64,000 nt of DNA from Pseudomonadota bacterium. Lineage in GTDB: Bacteria > Desulfobacterota > Desulfobulbia > Desulfobulbales > Desulfocapsaceae. The notes beneath the pieces are model-generated. The model was not told the origin of the DNA. It ran no database searches and saw nothing but the letters and a program-made list of their open reading frames with translations. Shown piece by piece: positions 9,278 to 19,779 of this stretch (position 1 is the first letter of the stretch; each line of letters begins with the position of its first letter). A program made the position numbers and the translations under genes. The stretch covers positions 1 through 64,000 of the forward strand of contig JAHJNL010000038.1 of NCBI GenBank assembly GCA_018820855.1, read 5' to 3'.

Positions 9278-10330
9278 ATGGCAACAGCAACAGCAACAGC
9301 AACAGCAAAAGATAAAACAGGCAGTGTGGATAATGCCATCAGCCAGATCCAGCGACAGTTTGGTAAAGGCTCTATCATGCGCCTCGGTGCCCATACGGCA
9401 GAAAAGATTCCGGTTATTTCCACCGGCTCCCTGAGTCTGGATATTGCTCTGGGCGTCGGCGGCTTTCCCAAGGGAAGAGTTGCAGAAATCTACGGCCCTG
9501 AATCTTCGGGAAAGACCACTCTCGCCCTGCATGTGGTGGCCGAGGCACAAAAACAAGGGGGCACCGCCGCTTTTATCGATGCCGAGCACGCCCTGGACAC
9601 CTCGTATGCCAAACGACTGGGGGTCGACATCGACAATCTCCTGGTTTCCCAACCAGATTACGGCGAACAAGCCTTGGAAATCGCCGAAATCCTCATTCGC
9701 TCGGGTGGAGTGGATGTTATCGTCATCGATTCCGTGGCTGCTCTGACTCCGAAAGCCGAGATAGACGGGAATGTGGGAGATTCCCATATGGGACTGCAGG
9801 CCCGCCTGATGTCCCAGGCCATGCGCAAATTTACCGGGGTTCTGAATCGCAGCAATACAGTACTGATCTTCATCAACCAGATCAGAATGAAAATCGGCGT
9901 GATGTTCGGAAATCCCGAAACCACCACCGGCGGCAATGCCCTCAAATTTTACTCTTCTCTGCGCCTGGACATCCGCAGAATTGCCGCCCTCAAAGATGGC
10001 CAGGAAGTAATCGGCAACAGGACCAAGGTCAAGGTGGTCAAGAACAAGGTTGCACCGCCTTTCAAGGTAGCGGAATTTGATATTATTTACGGCGAAGGCA
10101 TCTCCAAGGAAGGGGACCTGCTTGATCTTGCCGTCGAACAGGACATAGTGGACAAAAGTGGTTCATGGTACTCATACCTTGACGAACGAATCGGACAGGG
10201 GCGTGAAAACGCGAAGAAATTCCTCAAAGATCACCCGGAAATGTGTAACGAGATCGACCAGAAAGTCCGCATGGGTTACGGCTTAGGGGCTCCTCTCGTA
10301 ACTGACATCGTACCGGACGAAAGCGAATAG
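9278..10330 (+). CDS. recA: Recombinase RecA
   Basis: RecA forms filaments on single-stranded DNA, catalyses strand exchange and stimulates LexA self-cleavage. Seen: Walker A GPESSGKT (about residues 70-77), Walker [11 protein letters not shown], the L2/DNA-contact region with [18 protein letters not shown], and NALKFYSS. Length 350 is typical. The ATG at 9278 follows AAAGGAG with good spacing. The first nine codons after Met are an Ala-Thr alternation, encoded by a hexamer repeat, before the conserved core begins at about residue 16. I found no clear LexA box in the 207 bases upstream, although a recA promoter is expected there. Confidence 0.97.
   Translation: MATATATATAKDKTGSVDNAISQIQRQFGKGSIMRLGAHTAEKIPVISTGSLSLDIALGVGGFPKGRVAEIYGPESSGKTTLALHVVAEAQKQGGTAAFIDAEHALDTSYAKRLGVDIDNLLVSQPDYGEQALEIAEILIRSGGVDVIVIDSVAALTPKAEIDGNVGDSHMGLQARLMSQAMRKFTGVLNRSNTVLIFINQIRMKIGVMFGNPETTTGGNALKFYSSLRLDIRRIAALKDGQEVIGNRTKVKVVKNKVAPPFKVAEFDIIYGEGISKEGDLLDLAVEQDIVDKSGSWYSYLDERIGQGRENAKKFLKDHPEMCNEIDQKVRMGYGLGAPLVTDIVPDESE
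9281..9309 (+). repeat. GCAACA hexamer repeat inside the recA start
   Basis: Four perfect tandem GCAACA units (9281-9304) and a partial fifth, encoding (Ala-Thr)4-Ala. The unit is six bases long, so expansion or contraction would keep the recA frame and only vary the N-terminal extension. Confidence 0.85.
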
Positions 10331-10374
10331 TTAACCGCCATCAACAACTCCAACAACCAATTGGTAAAAGACAT

Positions 10375-12609
10375 ATGATCTGGTCCAACCTGAAACTTTC
10401 AGCAAAATTTGGCCTAATTTTCGGCGGAGCCTTTGCCGCTTTTATTCTTGTTCTTCTTTTTTACCAACGGACCGTTACCGAGACGACAGGAGCCTTCAAG
10501 ACCCTGATCGACACAGATGTGGCCATCGCCTTTCATGCCTCAACCATCGACGGCGACATGAAACACTCCAGACGCCTGGAAAAGGAGTTTCTGCTCAGCA
10601 AAGACCGATCCTTTGAAAAGCAACTGCTGGATGCCGTTGAGGAATTAAAAAACGAGGCAAGGGCCATTACAGAACTGGCCAAAGGAACAAAGAGTGACAC
10701 CGCAGGCCTTGCCGCTGAAATTCTCGACCAGGTATCCATCTACGAACAGGCCTTTACAGACCTGGTTGCCGCGGAGGTCAAAAACGGCCTGGACAGCAAC
10801 TCTGGCCTGCAGGGAAAATTCAAAGCCCTGGCCCTGCAGGTTTCTCAGAACCTGAGGAAGCATCAGATCAGTGACTGCTATCTCGCCCTCCTCCAGATGC
10901 GTCGTTTTGAAAAGGAATATGTCCGCACCAATTCCGATCGCCACAAAGTAAAACTGATGGCCGCCATTGATGCCTATGAAACATCACTGGACTTACTTGA
11001 AGATGATGAGGACCTGTATGATGAACAGATAGATAAGCTCAGCTCTTACCAGGAAGCCGTAGAAGAATACGTTTCCTCCCCCGATGAAACCGCTTTGCAG
11101 AAGATGCAAAACAGCGCCGTAGAGGTGGAAAAGGCATTAAATCAGCTCTACGTCCCCAATGCCCGCATCCAGCTCCTGATCCTGAGACTGACTGAAAAAA
11201 ATTACATCCTTACCCGTCTTGAAAAATATGGTAACGCTACCCTGGCTGCAGCCGAAACCATTCAGGACACCTTTAATGAATCCAATGCAGCGCCTCAATA
11301 CATCGAATCCATTGACACGGACCTTACTGCCTACAGCGAAACCTTTGCCACCCTGATGGCCAATGACAAGAAAATCCACAACGCCCTTCAGGTCATGAAT
11401 GATGCGGCAGGCAAAGTTGAACCGCTGGTCAGCGAGATCATGACCCAAGGCAGTCAGGCCAAGGAAAGTCAAATCACCGCCACCACAACAACTGCTACAA
11501 ACAGAGGCATGCTTGCCATTGCTATCGGCCTGTGTGTTGTCTTTATCTCCGGGGTTATTACCTTTTTCACCATCCGCTCCATCGTCGCAGAACTGAAACG
11601 GGGCGTCAACTTTGCCAAGACCATGTCCCAAGGGGATTTCACCACCACACTCGACATCCAGCGCCATGACGAAATAGGGATCCTCGGAGAAGCTCTTAAC
11701 AGTATGGTTACCGGAATCAGAGAGATGTTCAAAGAGATCTCAGACGGTATCGTCTACCTCTCATCCTCATCCAGTGAGTTGTCCTCCATTGCTCATCAGA
11801 TGTCAGAAGGCGCTGACCTCTCCTCTCAGAAGGCTAACAGTGTCGCTGCCGCAGCCGAGGAGATGAGTGTCAATATGAACTCAGTGACCATGGCCAGTGA
11901 AACAGCGACCAACAGCGTCAATATGATGGCTGCCGCCGTTGAAGAGATGAACGCCACAGCCAATACCATCTCTCAGCAAACTGGAAAAGGACAAGAAATT
12001 TCCCACAGTGCAGCACAGCGTATCAAGCACTCCTCTCAAATGATCGAAAAGCTCGGCCGTGACATGCTGGAGATCAATAAAGTCACCGAGGCCATCAATG
12101 AAATTTCCGATCAGACCAACCTGCTGGCCCTGAATGCCACCATAGAGGCAGCCCGGGCCGGGGAGGCCGGAAAGGGTTTTGCCGTGGTCGCCAACGAGAT
12201 CAAGGAACTGGCCAAACAGACCTCGGCCGCCACCCAGGAAATCAAGCAACACATTGACGACATTCAGAAATCCACCGGCATTACGGTGGAAGAGATCAAG
12301 GATGTGGCATCCGTGGTTGAAGAGGTGGATGAGATCGTTTCCATGATTGCCATTTCCATGGATGAACAAACTGCCACCACCCGGGAAGTTGCAGGCAATA
12401 TCGCCGAGGCCTCAATGGGCATGGCGGAAGTCAACGAAAACGTGGCTCAGAGTTCAGCTGTGGCTGGCGAGACGGCAAGAGACATTGCAGAGGTAAGCAG
12501 AATCGCGGGAGAAATCTCCACAAATGGAAACAAGGTGAATCTCAGCGCCGAGGACCTCTCCAGCCTGGCATCGAGGCTGCGACAACTGGTCGAACGCTAC
12601 AGGGTGTAA
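10375..12609 (+). CDS. Methyl-accepting chemotaxis protein with a large helical periplasmic sensor
   Basis: A 744-residue chemoreceptor. TM1 is at about residues 12-32, followed by a periplasmic helical domain of about 345 residues resembling bimodular HBM-type sensors (long charged helices, no Cache features). TM2 is at about 380-402 ([18 protein letters not shown]), then a HAMP domain and a methyl-accepting signalling domain. The conserved hairpin tip is present as [20 protein letters not shown] then [15 protein letters not shown]. It lacks a C-terminal CheR/CheB-tethering pentapeptide and ends RYRV. It lies 44 bases after recA with no chemotaxis genes near it. Its ligand is unknown. Confidence 0.93.
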   Translation: MIWSNLKLSAKFGLIFGGAFAAFILVLLFYQRTVTETTGAFKTLIDTDVAIAFHASTIDGDMKHSRRLEKEFLLSKDRSFEKQLLDAVEELKNEARAITELAKGTKSDTAGLAAEILDQVSIYEQAFTDLVAAEVKNGLDSNSGLQGKFKALALQVSQNLRKHQISDCYLALLQMRRFEKEYVRTNSDRHKVKLMAAIDAYETSLDLLEDDEDLYDEQIDKLSSYQEAVEEYVSSPDETALQKMQNSAVEVEKALNQLYVPNARIQLLILRLTEKNYILTRLEKYGNATLAAAETIQDTFNESNAAPQYIESIDTDLTAYSETFATLMANDKKIHNALQVMNDAAGKVEPLVSEIMTQGSQAKESQITATTTTATNRGMLAIAIGLCVVFISGVITFFTIRSIVAELKRGVNFAKTMSQGDFTTTLDIQRHDEIGILGEALNSMVTGIREMFKEISDGIVYLSSSSSELSSIAHQMSEGADLSSQKANSVAAAAEEMSVNMNSVTMASETATNSVNMMAAAVEEMNATANTISQQTGKGQEISHSAAQRIKHSSQMIEKLGRDMLEINKVTEAINEISDQTNLLALNATIEAARAGEAGKGFAVVANEIKELAKQTSAATQEIKQHIDDIQKSTGITVEEIKDVASVVEEVDEIVSMIAISMDEQTATTREVAGNIAEASMGMAEVNENVAQSSAVAGETARDIAEVSRIAGEISTNGNKVNLSAEDLSSLASRLRQLVERYRV

Positions 12610-12625
12610 ACAGCGCCTTCTTCAG

Positions 12626-12662
12626 GCTGCCTGGGAGTTTTTTTCACTGCTTTTCAGGCAGC
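12626..12662. terminator. Inverted repeat between convergent genes
   Basis: GCTGCCTG (12626-12633) pairs with CAGGCAGC (12655-12662), with a T-rich 21-base loop. It lies between the 3' ends of the chemoreceptor gene and the convergent minus-strand nitrilase fusion, so a bidirectional transcription stop is plausible. The T-run is in the loop rather than after the stem, which weakens the call. Confidence 0.4.
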
Positions 12663-12668
12663 ACCAGA

Positions 12669-13961
12669 TCAATTCCCGGACTTGATCTGCTCGATAATTC
12701 CAGTGGTGGACGTCTGATTGGTGAAGGCAATCCGCTCAACCCGGCCACCACTCGCCTTGACTTCGGCAGCGCCGACGATCTCGTGCTCCTCCCAGTCGGC
12801 CCCTTTTACCAAGACATGGGGGGTCAGCCTGGCAATCAGGTTGATCGGGGTATCTTCCCCAAAGAGGACCACGGCATCCACGCAACCAAGAGCTGCCAAA
12901 ACCCTGGCCCTTTTTGATTCTTCGTTGATTGGTCGGTCCGCTCCTTTAATGGAGCGGATGGATTGATCATCATTCAGGCCGAGAATCAAAAAATCTCCCT
13001 GGCGACGCGCCTTCTGCAGATAGTCCACGTGGCCGGCATGAAGGATATCAAAACAGCCATTGGTAAAGACAATCTTCTGCCCCACCTTCTTCCGCTTGGC
13101 CACGACATTGACCAGGGCATCCAGTGCAAAAATTTTATCACTATCTTCACCGGACCAGGGTGTTGGAGCAACCGTATTAAAACGCCCCCGCAATTCCCGC
13201 AGCACCTCCCAGTTCAGAGAAACCACAGCTGATGCAGTCTCTTCCCCTGCCTCTGCCAGAATTTCACCGTCAGGGGCAATCACCAGGGAATGGCCGCCCA
13301 TCTGCAGCCCCTCCCATCTGCCGCAGGCATTGGCGGCCACGATAAAAACCTGATTTTCGATGGCACGTGCCTGAAGCAGAATCTTCCACTGCTCGATGCG
13401 GGCCAGGGGCCACTGGGCAGACATAAGAAGCAGATCTGCTCCCTGCCGGCACTGGAGTTGTGCTGTCTCAGGAAAGCGAAGATCATAGCAGATCAATCCT
13501 CCAGCCAGGCCTCTATCATTTATGCCCACCGGTGCCGGTCTCCTTCCGGATTGAAACCAGGCATCTTCTTTCCAGAAAGAAAAAAGATGCTGCTTTGAAA
13601 TTCCACGGGAGCCTGCTGCCCCGACCCCTGAAAAGAAGAGCGTATTGTAGAGTGCGGCACTCTCTCCTTCTCCTTTTTTGTCAGGAAGAGATCCGGCCAA
13701 CACGACACCATGAGATACGGCAAGCTCTTCCAACTCTTCCAGGAGCTCCGGCACCTCTTTACTGAGGGCATCCAGCTGCTCATAGACAAATCCCGTAGCC
13801 CACATTTCAGGGAGTCCAATCAAACTGCCGGGAGAAGGCTCAAGCCTGCTTAATCCAACTTTAACCTGCTTCAGATTCGTGCGAATATCAGCCTGAACGA
13901 TCTCAAACTGCAGAAAACCAACCTGGGAAAATGGATCTTGCTCAGAATCTACTAAACTCAT
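12669..13961 (-). CDS. Fusion: carbon-nitrogen hydrolase (omega-amidase-like) + RfaE2-type heptose-1-P adenylyltransferase
   Basis: A 430-residue two-enzyme protein. Residues 10 to about 265 form a nitrilase-superfamily domain with the catalytic Glu in GLPEMW, the Lys in the GISKQHLF region and the Cys in GLICYDLRFPE; the closest group is the omega-amidase/NIT2-like amidases. Residues from about 285 form a nucleotidyltransferase with FTNGCFDILHAGHVDYL (HxGH motif) and VKGADW, matching RfaE2/HldE-C, which converts heptose 1-phosphate to ADP-heptose for lipopolysaccharide core. The frame is continuous through the junction. The fusion is unusual, because RfaE2 is normally alone or fused to the RfaE1 kinase. 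No heptose-pathway gene lies adjacent. Confidence 0.88.
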   Translation of the reverse strand: MSLVDSEQDPFSQVGFLQFEIVQADIRTNLKQVKVGLSRLEPSPGSLIGLPEMWATGFVYEQLDALSKEVPELLEELEELAVSHGVVLAGSLPDKKGEGESAALYNTLFFSGVGAAGSRGISKQHLFSFWKEDAWFQSGRRPAPVGINDRGLAGGLICYDLRFPETAQLQCRQGADLLLMSAQWPLARIEQWKILLQARAIENQVFIVAANACGRWEGLQMGGHSLVIAPDGEILAEAGEETASAVVSLNWEVLRELRGRFNTVAPTPWSGEDSDKIFALDALVNVVAKRKKVGQKIVFTNGCFDILHAGHVDYLQKARRQGDFLILGLNDDQSIRSIKGADRPINEESKRARVLAALGCVDAVVLFGEDTPINLIARLTPHVLVKGADWEEHEIVGAAEVKASGGRVERIAFTNQTSTTGIIEQIKSGN

Positions 13962-14083
13962 GTTTTTAATTTCACAGTCTGTCTGTTTTTATAATAAGTT
14001 ATAGGCAGTACACTGGAAAAGCTACCAGTTGTTCAGCAACTATACCGTAAATCGGAGCCAACGCTTTATCCTGCTCTGAGCTG

Positions 14084-14803
14084 TCAGTGGTGGATCTCTT
14101 GGCTATTTTTAATCTCCACCAAGGCGTCGCCAGCCAGCTCTCCCACCGTGGTGACAATAATCTCCCCTTCATGATAAAACCGCACTTTCCGTTCATCGCC
14201 TTCAAGCTGTTTCATTTCCTCCACTGCCTGAACGGCTTTGAGCAGCCGCAAGGCCCGGGCAGCCAACCCACGCACTGCTGCATCTGCAGATGAGAGGTAC
14301 GTGAGCAGACTCGGAACAACCTGTTTTTCTACCAGTAAAGCAGCACGCTTCTCAGCCAGCCTGCCGATACCCCAGAGCAGTCCCCGTTGCAGCTCAGGCA
14401 ACTCAAGGAAGTTTCCGTCCTGATGCTCCAGCGGTCCATCGGGAAGCATATAGGAGATAAGCATGTGAAGATATTCATCACACAATCTGTCATGATGATA
14501 CATGGTCTCAGCCATGGCCTCAGGTGCCCCCCAGCCAATACCACCGGATTCATCATTAAGACTCCAGAGAAAACGACGCATAACAATGCGCGCTGCCTCC
14601 ATATCTTTATCTGCAAGACGTGACACCACTTCACCAAACAGGGTCACCGTATGCCAGCGCAGCATCTCCTCCGGCCGGAGCAAAGCAGAAAAGAGAGGAT
14701 TTACCAGACCATGTTCTTCATACCTGCCCAGTTCCCGGCGAATAGTCTCAAGATCGCTGCCTGCCAGGACGGCAAGAACCTGTTTTTTTATCTTTCTATT
14801 CAT
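14084..14803 (-). CDS. HEAT-repeat protein (DVU0298-like)
   Basis: A 239-residue all-helical protein with HEAT-like repeats: a conserved middle region with LRWHTVTLFGEVV, then RRFLWSLNDESGGIGWGAPEAMAE, and a C-terminal repeat AAVRGLAARALRLL. This arrangement matches a family known in sulfate reducers and other deltaproteobacteria as DVU0298-type; its function is not known. The GGIGWGAPE motif is its hallmark. It probably acts as a protein-protein scaffold in the cytoplasm, as there is no signal peptide. It is followed about 120 bases downstream by the nitrilase/RfaE2 fusion on the same strand. Confidence 0.75.
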   Translation of the reverse strand: MNRKIKKQVLAVLAGSDLETIRRELGRYEEHGLVNPLFSALLRPEEMLRWHTVTLFGEVVSRLADKDMEAARIVMRRFLWSLNDESGGIGWGAPEAMAETMYHHDRLCDEYLHMLISYMLPDGPLEHQDGNFLELPELQRGLLWGIGRLAEKRAALLVEKQVVPSLLTYLSSADAAVRGLAARALRLLKAVQAVEEMKQLEGDERKVRFYHEGEIIVTTVGELAGDALVEIKNSQEIHH

Positions 14804-15087
14804 TTATAACCCCTTGCCTAAATGAGATTTTTATCACAAGAATGATAAGCACTCGCCATATGAAAACAAGGTTCAGGAGTTATACTCCGAAAAGAAGACT
14901 GCAGCCGAATAGCGTTGAGAAAGTGGAAGCAGGCAACGTTGTCAAAGAACAACGTCACTAAGTACATCGATTCGAAAAACTTCATCTGTGAAGTGTGCAA
15001 TTTCAAAAGAATGCTGCGCACATAAAACACATGGCAGGGACTGAAAGTTTACGGCAACGAAACAGATGATGTTTTTTCAAAAGAGCA

Positions 15088-15591
15088 TTACTTTGGAGGC
15101 AGGGTAAACACCCGTTTGCCCAACTCAGAATCGAGAAGAAACAGTCCACTGGAATCATTGCCGATGAGACGAAGGCGATTGACAATCTCGCCGACAGTTG
15201 CCTCTTCTTCAACCTGTTCCATGATAAACCAGTCGAGAAAGGCCTTTGCCGCATGATCACGAACATCAAGAGCCACATCAATAAGGTCATTGATCAACTG
15301 CGTCACCTTTTGTTCATGCGCCAGAATATGCTCAAAGGCAGCCAGAGGTGATTCCCACTGAGTCTCTGGTTTGGCAATAGCTTCAAACTGCACTCTCCCT
15401 CCACGCTCATGGACATAATCGTAAAGCTTTATGCCGTGAAACATCTCTTCCTGTACCTGACCACGCATCCATGTAGCACAGCCGGAGAGACTGACAGACT
15501 GGAAGTAAGACTCCATGGCCAAATAGAGATAACTGGAATATAATTCTGCATTGACTTGGTTATTCAAGGCCTTCTCCATCTTCTTTTTCAT
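15088..15591 (-). CDS. ftnA: Ferritin (bacterial non-heme)
   Basis: A 167-residue ferritin that oxidises and stores iron in a 24-mer shell. Ferroxidase ligands are visible: Glu in NAELYSSYLYL (helix A, with the conserved Tyr), EEMFHG (Glu and His on helix B), Glu in HEQKVT, and EQVEEEATV on helix D. The start at 15591 follows AAAGGAG on the minus strand at the expected spacing. No heme-binding Met as in bacterioferritin is obvious. It stands alone; a Fur-type operator was not recognised upstream. In an anaerobe it protects against iron-driven oxidative damage as well as storing iron. Confidence 0.93.
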   Translation of the reverse strand: MKKKMEKALNNQVNAELYSSYLYLAMESYFQSVSLSGCATWMRGQVQEEMFHGIKLYDYVHERGGRVQFEAIAKPETQWESPLAAFEHILAHEQKVTQLINDLIDVALDVRDHAAKAFLDWFIMEQVEEEATVGEIVNRLRLIGNDSSGLFLLDSELGKRVFTLPPK

Positions 15592-16079
15592 CCATGTACT
15601 CCTTTGTTTTTCATTTTATTCTGATAGCAGGCAACAGAGCTGCTGTTCATTTGATTATTCCCACATACTGCAGGAGATTACCATATTACCGGGAGAGCCC
15701 TGGAGAGGAAAGCAAGAAAAGGAGCGAGTCAAAAAAAATTCAACAAAAGAGGAGAGGCTCTCAGACTGGCCAAAAAAACGGATACTGGTAATAAAATGGC
15801 GACTCTTTTACGACAGTCACCTTGCAGGAAGGGAAAACCATCACCAGAGGCTTAAGTCAAGTGATGTGAAGAGGCCCGGCAGGTTTCAGGCTGCACACGA
15901 CATTGGCAAACTACCTCAGGTAACGATAAGCTCACAGAAAGTCGGGTTCGGCTATTGGCTGAACAGATAGACATCACGGAACAGGCACGGTGAGTTACAG
16001 AAAGAAGAAGCAGAGAGAGGCCAATGCAGTGATCGAAAATCCGGGGTAACAAAGCGGATACCGTTTTCCGGCAAAGGTT
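15592..16079. other. gap upstream of the ferritin gene
   Basis: About 490 bases between the divergent side of ftnA and the end of the next minus-strand gene. It must hold the ftnA promoter. A 139-codon open frame on the plus strand (15551-15970) has no recognisable motif and overlaps the ftnA start, so it was not called. No clear operator, repeat or RNA was seen. Confidence 0.4.
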
Positions 16080-17150
16080 TCATGCAGTATCGTCTATACG
16101 TTGCATCCCTTCCATGAGCATGCCCATGAACCCCCCGACGATATCCAGTCCCATCTCCTGCAAACTCAGACCATGGACAAATTTAAAACGACCATCAGAG
16201 ACGGCAAGCGCCTCATAAAAAGCCTCCTTACCCTCTTTACCATTACAGGAGGCAAAGACCAGTTCCCCTTCATTAAAGAGAAGCCGGGCCTTTTTCTGCC
16301 CTGATTCCAGTTTCAGGCGACCGGTCTTCTGATTTGAATTTATCATCTGACACAGTTCAATGGGTGGGATATCGGCGAGCTGACCAACCATCCCCGAAGT
16401 AAGCTCTTCCGCCCGCTGAAAATTAATCGCCGTGATTCTGCCCACCAGCAGTTTGTAAAAAAAGACCTGAAGAGCGGGGAATCTATTAAGGACATGCCGG
16501 AAATTTTTCTGGCTGAGGCTGGCAATCTTGCACGGCTCCATGGCCATGATAGTCGTGGTTACACGGTCTCCGGACAACAAACTCATCTCACCGAAAACAT
16601 CCCCTCGTCCCATCTCGGCAAGCGTGACTCCATCCTCATCCATCACCTCCACTCGACCGGCAATAATGATAAACAGGTTAGACGCCGGATCCCCTTTCTG
16701 GATAATAGGAAATCCCCAGTTATAATCCTCGAGTTTCAACATGGTAGCCAGATCGAGCAGGTCATCGTCTGACAGCGGCTGAAAAATTTCAATGGTTCGC
16801 AAGAGTCCTGCAAAACGGGCTGTAGATTTCAGCTTCTCCCGTCGCTCGGCAGCAGCGAGAAGCTTCATCTGAATAGTGGCATACTCCTTTTCCTTTTTAA
16901 ACTCAAAACGGATGATACCTGTACAGCCACCGCATTCAAATTTGGTTTTCTGCCTGCTGCCCTGGAGATACTGCTCAAAAGCAACATCCTCTAAAGCCAG
17001 TTCAATAAGGTCCTTGGTCAGGGTAAGACATGTCGGTTTGGCCGCCGGCAGTTTGAGGACCCCCTCATCCACCTGCAATATTTCCCCAACATTGTACAGG
17101 GGACAATATTTTTCCTCAGTAATGATGAACACACCGTTACGAAACTGCAT
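16080..17150 (-). CDS. Cyclic-nucleotide-binding domain protein with C-terminal DUF4388/PatA-like domain
   Basis: A 356-residue cytoplasmic protein in three parts. The first 100 residues contain a single FECGGCTG CxxC pair that could bind metal. Residues about 120-235 form a cNMP/CRP-type sensor domain with FGEMSLLSGDRVTTTI, the phosphate-binding cassette region in which the usual RxA is replaced by VTT, so nucleotide binding is uncertain. Residues from about 250 match the DUF4388/PatA N-terminal fold (GRLKLESGQKKARLLFNEGELVFA), seen in two-component and gliding-related proteins. There is no DNA-binding helix-turn-helix, so it is likely a signalling adaptor rather than a transcription factor. 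Confidence 0.78.
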   Translation of the reverse strand: MQFRNGVFIITEEKYCPLYNVGEILQVDEGVLKLPAAKPTCLTLTKDLIELALEDVAFEQYLQGSRQKTKFECGGCTGIIRFEFKKEKEYATIQMKLLAAAERREKLKSTARFAGLLRTIEIFQPLSDDDLLDLATMLKLEDYNWGFPIIQKGDPASNLFIIIAGRVEVMDEDGVTLAEMGRGDVFGEMSLLSGDRVTTTIMAMEPCKIASLSQKNFRHVLNRFPALQVFFYKLLVGRITAINFQRAEELTSGMVGQLADIPPIELCQMINSNQKTGRLKLESGQKKARLLFNEGELVFASCNGKEGKEAFYEALAVSDGRFKFVHGLSLQEMGLDIVGGFMGMLMEGMQRIDDTA

Positions 17151-17236
17151 AGAGTGCCTTAGAAATAATATTCTCGTTTTCTATACGAACAGATCAAACC
17201 GTCTTCACCGAAGCCACAGCCCTCACCCAGACAGTC

Positions 17237-17569
17237 TCAATCGGACCGCCCAAAAAACATATAAATGACAAAACCCAACAAGGCCGCACCGCCAAAGAGC
17301 ACAGGTAAAATCTTGCTAATCTGCAGCTCGCCATTGACAATCAGAGTATCCATGTACTCCGTACCGCTTACCCACCACACAGCAATAAATAAAGATATAA
17401 TAATGAGATCTTTCCAGCCCTGTTTATAAAAAAGGTAAGCAACTACAAGAATAAAAGGTACCAGGAACCATGGATTGGTAAAGAGGCCAACTACGTCTAC
17501 ATCTTTCACCTGTTCCTGGACGTGAGTCGATTCGAACCAGGCTATAATCTTTGCAAATAAATCACTCAT
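17237..17569 (-). CDS. Small membrane protein with three hydrophobic segments
   Basis: An unrecognised protein of about 110 residues. The start MSDLFAKIIAWF at 17569 is preferred over a GTG/ATG two codons upstream. An N-terminal amphipathic stretch is followed by three predicted membrane helices (LVPFILVVAYLFY, LIIISLFIAVWWV and LPVLFGGAALLGFVIYMFF) and a short charged tail ending GRSD. It lies 87 bases from the downstream cyclic-nucleotide-domain gene, reading the same way, and is divergent from the glnB-amtB unit. The function is unknown. Confidence 0.6.
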   Translation of the reverse strand: MSDLFAKIIAWFESTHVQEQVKDVDVVGLFTNPWFLVPFILVVAYLFYKQGWKDLIIISLFIAVWWVSGTEYMDTLIVNGELQISKILPVLFGGAALLGFVIYMFFGRSD

Positions 17570-17878
17570 CAGCACGCAACCTCTTTTTTTCTCTTCCGGA
17601 GTTTATCTAACTAAGTTACCGGTTTTTTTAAATCAACAAGGCAGAACAGTAACTTTCCCCCACCCGCACAACTGCTCCTCTTATTCTCTGCTATATGAAG
17701 CTTAATTCAAGGATTATTTTTTTTCATCTACCTTTTGTCATCAATCCGGCAAAAACCACAGATCGACCATCGGCAAAAAGGCAACGCAGCGAGCCGACCA
17801 CACGTTATTGTAAAATTTACATAATATTAATGTACAATTTTGTAAACATAATCACATTCAATAAAACCCACAAAATAA

Positions 17879-18340
<462 letters not shown>

Positions 18341-18393
18341 GCGCAGATAAACAAATCAGGATCAACTTACAACACATACAGGAGGATTTTCTC

Positions 18394-19722
18394 GTGAAAA
18401 AAGCAGCGTGGGCACTCGCCCTTCTACTGGCCATCCCCGCCATTGCCTTCGGCGGGGATGAAGTGATCGAACTCACAGTCACCACCAACAAAGAGGCCAT
18501 CGATCTTCTCCAGACCAATCTGAACTACGTCTGGACCCTGGTTGCTGCCTGTCTGGTCTTTTTCATGCAGGCAGGGTTTGCCATGGTCGAGTCCGGCTTC
18601 ACCCGGGCCAAAAGCGCAGTGAACATCATGATGAAAAATCTCATGGATTTTTCTATGGGTTCAGTTGCATTCTGGGCCATAGGATTCGGCCTCATGTTCG
18701 GTACCAGCAAGACCGGTTGGTTCGGTACCGACGGATTTTTTCTCTCCGGCTGGGGCGGACCTGACAGCGACCCATGGGTTCTTGCCTTCTGGATGTTTCA
18801 GTGTGTCTTTGCAGCCACCGCTGCAACTATCGTCTCCGGTGCCATGGCAGAGCGAACAAAATTCACCGGCTATCTGGTCTATTCCTTTGTAGTCTGTGCC
18901 TTCATCTATCCGGTATTCGGCTCCTGGGCCTGGGGATCTCTTTTGAACGGCAGCGGCTGGCTGGAAGGCATGGGATTTATCGATTTTGCCGGCTCCACCG
19001 TGGTCCACTCAATCGGTGGCTGGGCAGCACTCGCCGGTGCCATCGTTCTTGGCCCGCGTCTGGGAAAATATGGAAAGAAAGGAGAGGTCCGGGCCATCCC
19101 CGGTCACAACATCCCCATGGCTGCCATTGGTGTCTTTATTCTCTGGCTTGGCTGGTTCGGCTTCAACCCCGGCTCCACCACCACCGGTGACAGTTCCATC
19201 GCCATGATTTTTGTAACCACTAACCTCTCGGCTGCCTGTGGAGCAGTTTTCGCAATGTTCACTTCCTGGCTCATGTTTAAAAAGCCGGATATCGGCATGA
19301 CCCTCAACGGTGCCCTGGCCGGACTGGTTGGAATCACTGCCGGCTGTGCCAATGTCTCCCCAACGAGTGCCACCATCATCGGGGCAATCTCCGGGATACT
19401 GGTTGTCATCTCAGTTGTGGTGATCGACCGCATGCACATTGATGATCCGGTCGGTGCAGTTTCTGTCCACGGTGTCTGCGGCGCATGGGGAACCCTGGCT
19501 GCCGGACTGTTCAATATGGGCGGTTTCACGACAAAAATTATAACCACCCAGCTAATCGGTATCGGTGCAGCTTTTATCTGGTCTTTTGGTGCAGCCCTTA
19601 TCCTCTTCAAAATAATTGATATGACCATCGGCCTGCGCATCAGCAAAGAAGACGAACTGATGGGTGTAGATATCACAGAGCACGGCACTCACGCCTATAA
19701 CGATTTTCAAACCATCAACTAA
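18394..19722 (+). CDS. amtB: Ammonium transporter Amt
   Basis: A 442-residue ammonium channel. It has a cleavable signal peptide (MKKAAWALALLLAIPAIAFG) and then 11 predicted membrane helices. The twin pore histidines are in STVVHSIGGWAALAGA and VGAVSVHGVCGAWGTLAAG; the signature DFAGSTVVH is present. The start follows GGAGG at 18381-18385. It is co-transcribed with the PII gene just upstream and closed by a strong terminator immediately after. Confidence 0.96.
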   Translation: MKKAAWALALLLAIPAIAFGGDEVIELTVTTNKEAIDLLQTNLNYVWTLVAACLVFFMQAGFAMVESGFTRAKSAVNIMMKNLMDFSMGSVAFWAIGFGLMFGTSKTGWFGTDGFFLSGWGGPDSDPWVLAFWMFQCVFAATAATIVSGAMAERTKFTGYLVYSFVVCAFIYPVFGSWAWGSLLNGSGWLEGMGFIDFAGSTVVHSIGGWAALAGAIVLGPRLGKYGKKGEVRAIPGHNIPMAAIGVFILWLGWFGFNPGSTTTGDSSIAMIFVTTNLSAACGAVFAMFTSWLMFKKPDIGMTLNGALAGLVGITAGCANVSPTSATIIGAISGILVVISVVVIDRMHIDDPVGAVSVHGVCGAWGTLAAGLFNMGGFTTKIITTQLIGIGAAFIWSFGAALILFKIIDMTIGLRISKEDELMGVDITEHGTHAYNDFQTIN

Positions 19723-19734
19723 CAAGCTCCTCCT

Positions 19735-19779
19735 CGGCCGCCCCTGCTTCTCCCTCCTCCTTGCAGGGGGGGCCGTTTT
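19735..19779 (+). terminator. Intrinsic terminator after amtB
   Basis: CGGCCGCCCCTGC (19735-19747) pairs with GCAGGGGGGGCCG (19763-19775) with one mismatch-like G-G position, followed by TTTT. It lies 12 bases after the amtB stop codon and closes the glnB-amtB operon. Confidence 0.8.

Noticed and set aside
15551-15970. 139-codon plus-strand frame overlapping the ferritin start
   Set aside because: No motif, very basic composition, overlap with a certain gene on the other strand and no clear ribosome-binding site.
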